From assembly GCA_004154925.1 (NCBI GenBank), contig QJNS01000109.1:186001-250000 (forward strand): a stretch of 64,000 nt of DNA, in the 5' to 3' direction. The position numbers were made by a program, and so were the translations under genes. Source of the DNA: Monosporascus cannonballus (Eukaryota > Ascomycota > Sordariomycetes > Xylariales). Below the pieces are notes generated by a model. That model had not been told where the DNA came from, searched no databases, and worked only from the letters and a program-made list of their open reading frames with translations. Shown piece by piece: positions 1-11,353 of the stretch; positions within the stretch are counted from its first letter, which is position 1, and each line of letters starts with the position of its first letter.

Positions 1-2
1 CA

Positions 3-1576
3 AAAAAATTGGCGAATTTCGATTTCGTTATTATTTACAAACAAGGATTAAAAAACGGCAAAATAAACGCTTTAAGCAGGCGACCAAACCTTAAAAAGAA
101 ATTGGTTAAAATTAGCCATATAATTTTTGATACCACTATAAAAAGATATTTACATTTACGACATATTGCGATAATTTGGGCAATACCTTACGATATATAT
201 CAAAAAATTAATAATATAACGACGGTTTCCCAAAAAAACAAAAAAATAAATAAGATATAAATTTTAAAAAAATACCGGAAAGATTTAATACAAAAGATAT
301 ACAAACATTAATTACAGGGATATCTAGGGATTCACGAAACCTTAAAGCGATTTTAAAGCATATATTCTTTTCCTAAAATAAAATTAACGATATAAAAAAT
401 TATACGGCAATGCGATATTTGCGTCAAAGTAAAGATTCGACGATATAAGCTATACGGAAAATTACAGCTATTATTAATCGCAAAGCAACCATAATATTTA
501 ATTATATTTAACTTTATCACTAAGCATTTTATGTCAAAAAATCCAGTTACGGGAATATATTAGGATAGCATTTTCGTAATCGTCGACCGATTTACGAAAT
601 TTTCCTATTTTTTATTATATCATAAGAATACAAACGCCGAACAACTGACATATATTTTTTTCAAATATATTTTCAGCATATATAAATTATTAATAGAAAT
701 TAAATGAAATAAAGAATTAATAATCGTATTTAAGTTTTAATAAGGCCTAATAACATAAATCGGCCTAAATTATAAATTATTTAACGTATTTAAACCTTAG
801 ATAAATAAATAAATAAAACGAATAAATTAAATTTTAAAAATTTATTTACGATATTACACTAAGTACGAACAAAATAATTAGGTTAAGAAATTACTAATTA
901 CATAATTAGCTTATAATACCAGCTATTAAAAAAGTATTAAAATAATACCTGCAAACGTAAATTTTGGTTTTATTTTAAAATTTTATAAGAAAATACGCGA
1001 TAACGGCCCAATTATTAATAAAATAATCCTTATATTAAAACAGCTATAATAATATACCAAGAAATAAAGATAAAATTAGAATTTATACGGAACCAAATAA
1101 GCAAGTATTATAATTAGAAAAGGTTAAAAAATTAATTTTCGAAAAAAACAAAAATAATTTTTCTTATTACAAAAAATATTTAAATAAAAACACCTAACAA
1201 AAAACTCGATTTCCAATATATCGGTCCATATAAAATCGCCAAGAAAATCTCAAAAAACCATTACGAATTGGAACTTCCACCAAAAGTTAAATTCTATTTA
1301 ATTTTTTATATTTCTTTACTTAAGTTAGCAGCAGATATAATTAAGGTGTATACGACACAAAACGACGTAAAAATAAAAAAACGAACAAATATACGAAATG
1401 GAAAAAATCCTCGATATACGAAAATAAGACGGACTTATTTAGTACCTGATCAAATAAAAAAAATACCCAGATTCCGAAAACATCTAGAAACCCGCCAAAA
1501 ACCTTATTGGCGCCCAACGTGTGTTAAAGAACTTTTACTAACAACGCCGAAAGTGGCAAAATTAAAAGTTCCCTAA
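3..1576 (+). pseudogene. P1 pol 3' part: RNase H end, integrase, chromodomain
   Basis: Opens with NFDFVIIYKQG...ALSRRPNLKK, the RNase H/integrase linker of fungal Ty3 elements. Integrase follows: a degraded GxLGIHETLKR stretch near 320-345, zinc motif CDIC at 411-422, and the catalytic core DSIFVIVDRFTKFSYF from 564, with the first catalytic Asp at 585-587. A GPYKIA (GPY/F) module lies near 1222 and YELELPPKVK at 1262. The chromodomain (IYEMEKILDIRK, then K*KKYPDSENI*KP with two Trp codons turned to stops) spans about 1395-1500. Relative to P2 there is one extra base in the A-run near 1371-1378, so the chromodomain is in the next frame. The gene ends at the TAA 1574-1576 if that frame is used. 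Confidence 0.85.
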
Positions 1577-2155
1577 TTAATAAACGACCAATCCGTGGAT
1601 TTTAAGTTGGACCAGTCGAAAGAAGGTACGACCTCCGCTGTGGTGGCCTTAGCGGCCTCCAATTCGGCCTATTTTTCTTTACGTTCCAACTTATTTAGTT
1701 TTTTTAAATTGTCGATGTTACGGGATACGGTTTTTATTATTTTGTTATACCACATTTTTTTTTGCTTGCGCAAACGGCGTAAACGAACGTTAACCTGGTC
1801 GGCTTTTTCTTTAGCAGCTTTTAACTTTAACTTAAGTTTTCGGTATTAAGCGGCAATACGTTATAGTTACTTTGGGCTAAGACCCCGTCCGTTATAATTC
1901 GACTAGTTGTTTTGAATATAGGATAAATAACGAGAAGAATCGTCCTCTGATAGTTTGCATTTAAGTTTCTTTCGCTTGCAGTAAGAATGAGGCGCTATAT
2001 CGATAGGGTTTACAGAAAGTACCGCGGTTACTAAAGAATTGCGTTAAGCGGCTTTAACCCTAGAGGAAGGTTTAATATGTTTTTGGATACGACCCGTTAT
2101 GGTAGATTAAATACTTACGGGAAGAAAATTTTCGGAACGAAAATCTTACGAAAAG
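1573..2155 (-). pseudogene. P1 antisense ORF: zinc-cluster-like and coiled-coil protein
   Basis: Read on the minus strand, one frame runs from the 3' LTR border to the pol stop with only a few TAA/TAG codons, all explicable as RIP of Gln. It encodes a cysteine cluster (SYCKRKKLKCKLSEDDSSR, then YLSY where TGY Cys to TAY Tyr by RIP would restore C-x2-C), a basic leucine-rich coiled coil (RLRRLRKQKKMWYNKIIK), and a C-terminal SFDWSNLKSTDWS motif. Its stop overlaps the pol stop tail to tail. I recall similar antisense ORFs from other fungal Ty3 elements; that recollection is not a search result. Function unknown. Start not certain: the frame continues to the LTR. Confidence 0.7.
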
Positions 2156-2163
2156 GAGAATCG
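2130..2163 (+). promoter_or_regulatory. P1 polypurine tract
   Basis: Purine-rich sequence (ACGAAAAGGAGAATCG) directly before the 3' LTR start TATTATAACC. The equivalent positions in P2, M1, M2 and P3 also carry A/G runs followed by a short TCG or TACG spacer, as expected of the primer for plus-strand synthesis. Confidence 0.6.
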
Positions 2164-2603
2164 TATTATAACCCAATATCCTTAGCGTATCCAAAAACAG
2201 TTAAGATAAGAGGAGCACTAGGAGGAAGGTCACGTAATAGAATTATTGAGATCTTGCGAAATTTACGAAAAACAAAATTATTAAGATTTTACGAAATTTA
2301 CGAAAGTCGGGATTATTGGGATTTTACGAAATTTACGAAAAATAAGATTATTAGGATTTTGCGAAATTATAATAATCCAGCAGAAACCAGGTAATAATTA
2401 TCAAATATATATATATTTGTTAATTTCATAATTTAAATAATTTTAATTTGTAATATTTATTAATATTAATTATTTATAATAACCGGATATTAAAAGACGT
2501 AATACGTTATTGTATTTATTACTTAGATTTCCACGATATTTTTGTTATCATAAACCCGTCAACTTAAGGTTTAATAGTTGGTTAAACCCTATAGTTCGTC
2601 ACA
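2164..2603 (+). repeat. P1 3' LTR (440 bp)
   Basis: Begins TATTATAACC (RIPed TG) and ends AGTTCGTCACA. The final ~200 bp (from about 2480) match the 3' ends of all family-1 LTRs, including the segment before the terminal CGTCACA. The first ~240 bp are unlike those of the other copies and contain a 35-bp tandem array. Confidence 0.85.
2242..2375 (+). repeat. 35-bp tandem array in P1 LTR (about 4 units)
   Basis: Units start with ATTATT at 2242, 2277, 2312 and 2347, an exact 35-bp period; each continues GGATTTTACGAAATTTACG with a variable tail. The units differ mainly by C/T and G/A changes. The arrays at the corresponding LTR position of P2 and M2 have the same period but unrelated sequence. 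Confidence 0.85.
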
Positions 2604-2915
2604 TTTAAATAATCTTATATAAAAATTTCAAATTTTCATTTAAAACTCGTAAATAAAATAGTAATAAATTTTTTTATAAAATAATAAAATGTGCCGTTAC
2701 GTAAAGTTTAAAAATATTATTAAATTATATATTATATTTCTTAAATAAGGTTAAATCGTAAACGACATGAAGAAAATAAATTACAATTTTTATTTTAAAT
2801 AAATGTTTTATTTATAACGACTTTAGAGTTACGATAAAATAACTATAGTTCGCACGGTTAACAATTCAACTAACTTAATTGTTTAATATAAAATTATTTT
2901 TAATAATTTGTAATA
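2604..2915. other. AT-rich spacer, left half
   Basis: No ORF, LTR or recognisable domain. It is host sequence between the end of P1 and the solo LTR S1, and continues on the far side of the stack at 24294. Positions 2911-2915 (TAATA) are the left TSD of S1. Confidence 0.6.
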
Positions 2916-2980
2916 TGTCACAACTTAAGCTAAAACCGGTCGCAAGAAACTATCGGATCTATATAAATGGGTCACGTAAT
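2916..2980 (+). repeat. Solo LTR S1, left piece (split by H)
   Basis: Starts TGTCACAACT, resembling the family-1 LTR start TGTTATAACC, and includes a TATA-like ATATAAATGG. H inserted at 2976-2980 (GTAAT). The remainder is at 24090-24293; together about 269 bp, flanked by TAATA at 2911-2915 and 24294-24298. Confidence 0.75.
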
Positions 2981-3382
2981 TATAACGAACCTGTTATACA
3001 TCCATCTAGAGATATAAGCAGTATCCGAAAAAGGTCTTGATTTACAGGTAATAATAAAGCGAGGAATAATTTAGTAAATTGTTCGTCAAAAAGGATTACG
3101 AACTTTTTTCTTAATTAAAAAACGTTGCCTTTCTTTAAAAGCTTAGGTTAATAGCTAAGAAGCGAAATTAAGTAAGTAGTTATTTATAGTACTTGAATAA
3201 TCATATATATCCTTATAATTTCTCTTGGTTTTTAAGAATCGCGAAAAATAGTTTTTCTTCAGTTTTTAGAATTTAACAAAGATACTTGATCGGTCGGCGT
3301 TTATCCGGTTGTAATAAAAAATTTAACGAGTTAATTTATTTGGCCTTTTTCTAGTTTAATAAAGTTTCTTCTCAATGTAACA
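2981..3382 (-). repeat. H 3' LTR
   Basis: Plus-strand reading TATAACGAACCTGTTATACA... to AATGTAACA, so TGTTACATTG...TATA on the element strand. Aligns end to end with 23684-24084. The first ~100 bp match the LTRs of M3 and M4; the other end is a different subtype from M3. Confidence 0.9.
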
Positions 3383-4457
3383 TTATTTTGCTTTTTTCTA
3401 GAATCTTTATCTTTAAAAATCAATAATCAAGTCTATTTTTTCTTTATTTTCTCTGCATTTAGAATTTCTTTAATTATATTGAACGAACGTTGAAAGCGTA
3501 TTAAATTACTTAATGATAACCGTTACAGACTTATTAAGTCGATTTCTTAAATTGGGTTTAAAATTGTATTGTATATACGTTATTTTAATTAATTTTTATA
3601 AGACGTTAAAAAGTTGAAAAAGTTACCAAAACTGTTTATCGATTAATGTTTTCTCGTATATTAGAAATTTTATTTTTTTGTCCCTTTAAAATATTCGAGC
3701 TAGAAAGTGACTGATTAACTGTAAAAAAAGTTATAATTCAATAACTCTAGAAGTTATCTAATCGTATTGCTCGTTTGAATCGTTAATTTGAATAATTAAT
3801 TTTTTAAAAAAAATATTGTTTATTTAAAGGAGATTTCAAAATACAGATAAACGGAAAAAGTTCAAAAAAACGGATATAGAAAAAGAATGCAAAAGAAAGA
3901 AAAAAAATCAACGAATACTGTTTGCTTTTAAACTAGATATATTAACGGAGACATTTACCTTTTTCAATTAGAATGACGCGAGATTGAATTTAGATAGAAA
4001 ACCCTTTTTACCCGTGATTTTGGCGGCGTTAAAAATAATTAATCGAGATTTTGGCGATAGAACGCTTTAACTAGGTTTATCGCATTCGTTAGATAGTTAA
4101 GCGGTTCTTATATATTTCTTTCGAGTAACCAATCTTTTTATTTAATTAAGTACTACATCTTACTGTTAACTATTTTAGAATCTAGTATTTTCTTAATTTC
4201 ATGTTTACCGTTATCGTCCTTTTTAATTTTTAAGTTTATTTCCAAGGAAGTATTTTTTATCAGTGACTTAAATAAATAAAATATAAAAAATAAAGTATAT
4301 TTTTGTGTATTTAAGTAACGACAATTAATAATTAATTTTGAAAATAATTTAGTTAATTTTAAACAAATTAAGCCTTTTAAAATTACGCTTATTACTGGTT
4401 TTTTTCGTTTTAAATTGTAAAATATTTCAGGTTATGTTTTCTTTTTAGCATAACAAG
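3383..4457 (-). pseudogene. H pol 3' end (chromodomain) and eroded antisense region
   Basis: On the minus strand near 4100-4200 a chromodomain remnant reads KKILDSKIVNSKM*YLIK*KDWLLER, matching M3 (53850-53980). Positions 3383-4040 correspond to the antisense-ORF region of M3 but are too RIPed to follow as one frame. M1 interrupts pol at 4458. Confidence 0.7.
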
Positions 4458-4462
4458 TAAAT

Positions 4463-4841
4463 TGTGACGGCTAGGGGGTTTAACCCATTATTAAACCTTA
4501 GTCGTACGGGTTTATGTTAGCAGGAGTATCGTAGAAATCTGAGCAATAAATACAATAATCGTGTTACGTTTCGTAATTCTAAGAGTACCTTGGGTAACGA
4601 ATTCTTATTACAAGTTGAAATTATCTAAATTATAGAAATAATAAGTGTATATATAAGAGTTCTTAGTATTATTACTTATTTTCATTTAATTGTACTTAGT
4701 AAATTTTCGCTAAGAAATTATTTAATGTTAATTAATCGTATTTAACAGATTTTTATTAAGCATTTATTACGTAACTTAAAAGGTAATCCGTATTATTTTC
4801 GTTAATCGTTTCCTAAGGCCGGAATTTGTTAGGTCGTAATA
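4463..4841 (-). repeat. M1 3' LTR
   Basis: Plus strand begins TGTGACGGCTAGGGGG and ends GGTCGTAATA. The outer (left) ~120 bp keep G and C; the inner part is strongly RIPed, the mirror image of the 5' LTR. Confidence 0.92.
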
Positions 4842-4858
4842 CGATTTTCCTTTTCCCC
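4842..4858 (-). promoter_or_regulatory. M1 polypurine tract
   Basis: The minus strand reads GGGGAAAAGGAAAATCG immediately before the LTR start TATTACGACC: the plus-strand primer site of the element. Confidence 0.8.
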
Positions 4859-5012
4859 AAATTTTGCCCTTAAGATTTTTATTTTTTTTTGATAAATATT
4901 AATGGTTTTTTACGATATCGGGTTGCCTTATTAAAAGTTGTCGTTAGGCTTTTTTATTATTCGTCGACAAAACCTGCTTTTTATTTTTGATAATTTCAGT
5001 TTCGAAATCATG

Positions 5013-5530
5013 CCGCACTTTTTATATTCTTTTAAGGAATAAAAATGCGAAATAATGGAAAATGTTTCGAAATATAAATCTTGCGTTAAACATAAGTATT
5101 CCTGTAATATGATTAACGTTTTTTTTCTTCCTTGGAAAATATTTGTACCGAAAATTAACGCTTAGAACGAAAGGAGATTTTGCAAAGGAACCTTTTTTAA
5201 AGTTGCAAAAACGTTATTAACAGAAAATAAATAAGGTTATTACGCGTTTAATCTGTTTTCGAAAACAAAAAGTTTTTTTTTCGTTTAAAAGGGATAAAAA
5301 TAATATAACGGGAATTATAATTACTTGAAAAGTTGGAAGAACAAAAACGTTAGAAACAGGTTATCGCTAAGGCTTTTATAGCCTTATTAGTTTTTCCCGT
5401 TAATCCCGTGGACTGGTCCTGTATCGGCGATACCGATTAGTCCGTTAAAAATACCGATTGGAACCCGATTATTTCTGGTGGTTCCGTCGTTATTAGTGAA
5501 AATCTTTTAATAAACGCTAGGCGCTAATAA
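5013..5530 (+). pseudogene. M1 antisense ORF (zinc-cluster-like, coiled coil)
   Basis: Starts with a possible ATG (MPHFLYSFKE) and shows a cysteine cluster (KCEIMENV, then SKYKSCVKHKYSC). The middle is eroded. It closes with KLEEQKRQKQVIAKAF, then PVDWSC and TDWNPIISGGSVV near 5330-5490. It runs opposite to pol and sits between the chromodomain and the 3' LTR, the same place as in P1, M2 and M3. Stops are of the Gln type. Function unknown. Confidence 0.6.
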
Positions 5531-8500
5531 GGTTGTTGGCGGATTCTCAGATGTTTTCGAAATTTGGGTGCTTTTTTTTACTTAATTAGGTGCTAAGTAA
5601 ATCCGTTTTATTTTCGCATATTAAGAATTTTTTCTATTTAGTATACTTATTCGTTTTTTACCTTTACGTCATCTTATGCCGTATGCACTTTGATTATATC
5701 CGCTGTGAATTCGAATAAAGAAACGTAAAAATTTGAATAAAATTTAACTTTTGGTGGAAATTCTAATTGGTAATTGTTTTCTAAGATTTTTTAAGTAATT
5801 TTATATGGATCGATATATTTGAAATCGAGTTCTTTATTAGGTCGTTTTATTTAAATATTTTTACTAACGAAAAAAACTATTTTTCTTTTTTCGAAAGTTA
5901 ATTCCTTTAGTTTGTGCTGGTTATAATATTTATTTATTTAATTTTGTACGAATGCCAGTTTTATCTTTATTTTTTAATATAATTCTCGTAATTATTTTAA
6001 TATAAATATTATTTCAATATTAATTAACCCGTCGTTACGTATTTTTTTGTAAATTTTTAAAATAAAATCAAGATTTACATTTATTAATATTATTTTAATA
6101 CTTTCGTAATGATTAATATGATAAATTAGTTTTGCGATTAACAATTATTTAACCTAGTTATTTTGTACGTAATTAATATAATATCGTAAATAGATTTCCG
6201 AAATTTAGTTTATTCGTTCGGTTTATTTTTTTTATTTAAGGTTTAAATACGTTAAATAATTTGTAGGTTAAGCCAATTTATATTATTGGGCTTTACCAAA
6301 ATCTTAATACAAATATTAACCCTTTATTTAAAACAATTTTTATCCGTAATCCGTATATATTAAAAATATATCTTAACAAAATATATATTATTTATTCGCC
6401 CGTTTATATCTTGTAATACAGCAGAAAATAAGAACGTTTCGTAAATCGGTCGTCAATTACGAAAATATTATCGTAATATATTTCCGTAATGAAATCTTCT
6501 AACATAAAAAATTTAATAATAAAATCGGATATAATTAAATATTATGGTCGTTTTATAACTAATAATAGCTTTAATCCTTTAGATAGCTTATATCGTTATG
6601 TTTTTGTTCTGGCGTAAATATCGTATTGCCGTATACCTTTTTATATTATTAATTTTATTCTGGGAAAAGAATATATACGTTAAAGCCGTTTTAAAATTTT
6701 GTAGATCTCTGGATATTCGTATAGCTGATATTCGTATATATTTCGTACTAAACCTTTCTAGCATTTTTTTACAACTTATATTTTGTTCGTTTTTGGATTT
6801 TTTAGGAAATTATTATTATACTGCTAAATCTTTTAATATATATTAAAAAGTACTATCCGAAAGATCGTAGTCCGTCGTCAGCCTAAATATCCTTCCATAA
6901 TAGTAATAAAAATCATATAATTAACTTGAACCAATTTCTTTTCGAGGTTTAGTTATTTGCTTAAAGTATTCGTTTTGTTATTTTCTGAACCTTTCTTATA
7001 AATAATAATAAAGTCGAAATTCGTTAATTTTTTTCTATATTTTAATTATCGTCCTATCAGCCTTTTAATCGTAATACATTAAATAAGCTTTTTATAATCT
7101 GTATAAACCTTAACCTAATAAAAATCTTTTAAAAAATACCTAAATTTTGAAAATGTCATAATAATAGCCATAAATTCTGTATCTGGAATGCCGTAATTAA
7201 GCTTGGCTTTTTTTTAACTTATTCGAAAAAAATACAATGAGGTATAATTTGCCTTAATTATTTCGTTATTCGATTATTATATTTTATACATAATTCGAAA
7301 TATAGGTTTTCAATTTAACGAGGCGGTTTAAATCGTATATAATTAATATTAACTTATTAATAATTATATTTTTGATATTTTAAAACGTTTTTTTGTTTCG
7401 AATGTTTATTTAAATTCTTTTTTTTTCGTAAGGTTTCTTAAGGGTATAATTATTTTATTAAAATTTCGAATAAACTTTCTATCATAATTGACAAATCTAA
7501 AAACTGCCTATACTTCCTTAACCGTAATTAACGTTTATTATATCTGTAATTGCAACGATTCTTTTAAGGTTTACCCTAATATAATCCGGGGTAATAATAT
7601 ATTCCAGATATTGTATTTTTCATTTCTGGTATTAAACTGTTTTTTTGCATTCATAAGTAATTTTATGTTTTATATAATTTAAAAAATTTTATGAACGTAT
7701 TTTGCGTATATTCTTTTTATTTTTAAAAAAATGAGAATATAGTCGAAATAACACGCGACGAAAATATCGAGGTATTTTTGTAATATATGGTTTATTATCC
7801 GTTATAAAGTTATTGATACGTTCGTAAGTCTCATTAATATAACCAAATATATAAATAGTTCGTATTTGGTTTTAGAAATTATTTTCTATTTATATCCCTT
7901 TTTATTCCTAAATAAATTATATCAATTTTAAAAATTAAATACTATAAATTATTTAACTCCGTAACATCGGTTTTTCATTTTCGTAATTAGGGGTAATGGT
8001 ATTTAATTTTTTAATAATAATATCGTTTAAATATTAATAATTAACCACAAATCGCAATTTTTTGTTTTTTGTTTCGCAACGAAAAATATAGGATATCCTA
8101 TTGGTAATTTCGAAGGTCGAATTTATCCTTTTTGTAACCGACCTTCTAGATATTTTCTAAAAATACGTAATTCCTTTTCGTTAAAATTATAAATAAGGTA
8201 AAATATCGTAGAAAATCCTGTTTTAATAATTATTTTCTGATCCTATTCGCTATATTTTGGTAATTTCGCATCCAACCCCTTCCTGAAGAACTATTCGTAT
8301 TTATAATATTATAATAATATATTACTTCGATTTCTTAACTTTGTAAGTTGCTGATTTTATTTTTTTAAATCGTTATTTAATTATTTTAATATCTCTTTAA
8401 TAATCATAATAATAAGTTATATTCTATTTTAATACTTAATAAATTTATATTTTGTCGTTTTAGATAATAAGGTTTTTATCGTATCCTTATATTTGCATTC

Positions 8501-8930
8501 GTCGCTATTTTGGATCAAATATTAAAATCTTAATTTCTTTCTTTTTCCGTTTATTAATAAAAAATAAAACGAATTTTATTTAACCAGTTTTTCTGTTAAT
8601 TAAAATTCACTACTGGCGTATTTATAATAATTCTAAGATTCTATTATAATTTCTAAATAAAACAATATCGAAATTAATTATCTAGTATTATCCTTAGATA
8701 CAAATCTCATAATAATTAATTTGGTATATAATTTTTCCGTTGTCGTAAACGAATTCTTAACTTTCGATATTTGTCGTTATATAAGGTTTTAACTTATATC
8801 TTTATAATATTTTGAACTGATTAATTATATGTAATATAATATAATTCCTGCCGAAAACTCCGTACCTTAGTATTACGATGTATTAATACGTTCCGATTCG
8901 TATATTCAAAATAATAAAGTTATTAATGTT
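5531..8930 (-). pseudogene. M1 pol: protease, RT, RNase H, integrase, chromodomain
   Basis: Minus-strand landmarks, 5' to 3': protease remnant (VILRYGVFGRNYI, about 8640-8930); RT active site YFDYILIF in place of YLDD (about 7725-7765); RNase H/integrase linker NFDFIIIYKKGSEN (about 6950-7024); integrase core DNIFVIDDRFTK (6440-6473); GPY/F region near 5800-5833; chromodomain with MRK*NG near 5580-5680. No frame stays open for long. The altered YLDD means this copy cannot encode active RT. Confidence 0.82.
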
Positions 8931-9389
8931 TTTTATCGTTAGGTTTAAAACTCTTTTCAATTTTTTTCAATTCTTTTAGGTTTCGTTATTTTACGGCTTT
9001 TTTATAAATAACTTTTTTTAAGTTTTTATTCGAATTTATCGAACTTTATTTCCGTTTTTACGTTTAATACGTTAAGCTGCTATATTTGTCGTTATTGCCG
9101 GCATATTATTTCTTCGAATTATATTACTTTTTTTAGTTCTGCTGCAGTTTTTTGCTTATTAAATAAATTAATTTGTGTATTTTTAATTATATCTTATTAC
9201 GCATTGTCGTAATTATCGTTCCAAAGTTCGCTTATAAACTAATATATCTTTTTCTTAATAATCTTTTTTTATAAAGGTTTATGATAAATATTAATTAACA
9301 ATAAAAATCTATCATAATCTTCTGAAAATATATTTTTATTATGCGTTAAATTAACGTTTTTTCCGTTCAATAGTTATATTACTGGAAAT

Positions 9390-10970
9390 AACAAATAGGA
9401 CCTTTTTATAAATATTACTCTTTTTTCGGCCAATCTTTTGTTTCGGCTAATTACTAAATATTTTCTGGAGCTGTACTTCGAAAATATCGATATTATTATT
9501 TATTATTTTTACCATTTCCGGGACGGTTTGGAAAATCGAAATTTTCGTAATACATTCATGTAATTTGTACATAAATATGTTATTTTTATTTTTTGTAACC
9601 GGAGTATTTTCGTCGTTAAAAATATATGGCATATATTTTGCTGTATCGAATAGAGGTTCCGGGATAAACTTTTTCTGTCCAGTTTTGATATTTGCATAAT
9701 TAGTTTTATAATGGTTTTTATTATGTTTGCGATATTTGTTAACTTAGTTTTTTAACTTTTCGGATTTTTTGTTGGACTTTTGCTATAGGAGACCTGGTAT
9801 ATATTTAGACTGAATTATGGTAATGGATTTGCTTCCGTCCTTTTAATTTTTTCTAAATTATCTCTTAGGTATCGGTTTTTAGTTATTTTGACGGGGTTTC
9901 TTAAATACCTTATATTATGCTGCCTTGTGTTTTATTTTGTTACAATTATAATATTTGATCTGGTTCTAGTCCTTTTTGTAAGTGGCTTTTAATTCTATAA
10001 GTTTTGGTTCTATGCCGTAAAAAATGTTATTATGTTAAGAAACGTTAATGTTGGTTATATGTCGGAATTTGTTATTATTTTTTCATTTGATACCTTTAAT
10101 ATATTACGCGTATTGTCGATTATTAATATAAAATGCCATAATGATATAATCCGATAAAGAATTAAGTCGATCGAATTTAAAATCTTTTTTTCTAAATTTT
10201 TTTTCAGGCTGTCGAAAAATTTAGGTATTAATATTTCTTATTTTTAATTTGGTTTAATTGCTAGCTGAATTAACATACTGCTGTAACTGGGTATGGATCG
10301 CTTTTATCGTAATTATTAGAATTATATTTTTGCTTTTGTTTTTTCGCTTATTATTCCGAAAACTTTGGTTAATATATATTCAAATTATCCGTAATCGTTA
10401 TAAATTCCCACTATTTTTGGCCTTCGTTTTTCGATTAATAAGGTAACGTATTTTCATATAACAGATTCGAACCAAATAGTCGCATTTCCGGTAAATCGTT
10501 TAATTGCGAATTTAATTCGTATAATAGGTGTTATAAGTCGAATAGGAAAATATCCGAAATATGTTTAGCATTTAGTTAAAAATAATTATAATGGAGTTAT
10601 GGTTTCATCGAAAAGTTTTAGCTTAAAAGGCTTAAGAATTTTTCTTACCTCTTTGGCAAAATTTAGCTAAATAACCTGGTTTATTCGAAAAGGCTTCCCG
10701 GTTTCGGGAACCCTTTTTTCCCTTTAAGTTTTTTATAGGCGGCTTAAAAAGACGTCGTAAAATTATTATTATTTTTTAAGCGAAATAATGCGTTTGTTTA
10801 TAATATCTAGACGTCGAAAAACTTTTTTTTTCCTTTTCGGATTTCATTTTAATAATATCTAGGTAATTTAGGACATAGTAAATGGGCTGTTTGGGCTGCT
10901 GGCTAGTAAATATAACGTTAATCGATATTGCTTAAAATTTGACGGTATTACTAAATAAAAGCTTATAACG
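9390..10970 (-). pseudogene. M1 gag and leader
   Basis: The best-kept stretch is 9447-9632, minus strand: MPYIFNDENTPVTKNK...FQTVPEM, also present in P2 (16304-16636, plus) and M2 (45200-45394, minus), so it is a conserved gag-end segment. The rest up to the 5' LTR is RIPed gag and leader. No zinc knuckle was recognised. Confidence 0.6.
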
Positions 10971-11348
10971 TATAGCGGCAAAAACCTTTAACTAATTATT
11001 AAACATTAATTGTACGGGTTTAAATTAATAAGAATAACGTAAAAATCTAAATAATAAATATAATTATCGTATTACGTTTTGTAATTTCAAAAATACTTTA
11101 AGTAACGAATTATTATTATAAACCAAAGTTATTTAAATTATGAAAATTATAAGCATATATATATCACCTTTTGATATTACTGCTTATTTCCGTTTAATTA
11201 TACTTAGTGAATTTTCGCTAAACAGTTGTTTAATGCTGATTAGTCGTGTTTAGCAGATCTTTACTAAGCACCCATTACGTGATTTGAGAGGTGGTCCGTG
11301 TTATCCTCGTTGACCGTTTTTAAGGCCGGAGCTTGTAAGGTCGTAACA
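10971..11348 (-). repeat. M1 5' LTR
   Basis: Plus strand TATAGCGGC... to GGTCGTAACA, so the element begins TGTTACGACC on its own strand. The outer (right) ~130 bp keep G and C (CACCCATTACGTGATTTGAG), while the inner end is RIPed; the 3' LTR shows the opposite. Confidence 0.92.
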
Positions 11349-11353
11349 TAAAT

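Larger units (their letters stand above)
1..2603 (+). mobile_element. P1: 3' part of a Ty3/Gypsy chromovirus (family 1)
   Basis: Right-hand part of a plus-strand LTR retrotransposon whose 5' half lies outside the window. It holds the end of RNase H, integrase, chromodomain, an antisense ORF, a purine-rich tract and the 3' LTR, in the standard chromovirus order. It aligns by eye with P2 (19080-21628) and with P3. Decay is RIP-type: Gln and Trp codons have become stops. Flank after the LTR is TTTAA (2604-2608); the partner TSD is not in the window. Confidence 0.9.
4463..11348 (-). mobile_element. M1: complete family-1 Ty3/Gypsy chromovirus (6.9 kb)
   Basis: Full-length, 6886 bp, inserted in H. 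LTRs of 379 and 378 bp; perfect 5-bp TSD TAAAT at 4458-4462 and 11349-11353. Internal order on the minus strand is gag, protease, RT, RNase H, integrase, chromodomain, followed by the antisense ORF and a polypurine tract. RIP has destroyed every frame. Confidence 0.95.

Noticed and set aside
1595..1849. Plus-strand open frame of 84 codons after pol
   Set aside because: It is the shadow of the minus-strand antisense ORF, whose frame gives the cysteine cluster and coiled coil conserved in other elements.
9447..9632. Stand-alone small gene (MPYIFNDENT...)
   Set aside because: The same block occurs inside P2 and M2 at the gag end, so it is part of the retroelement.
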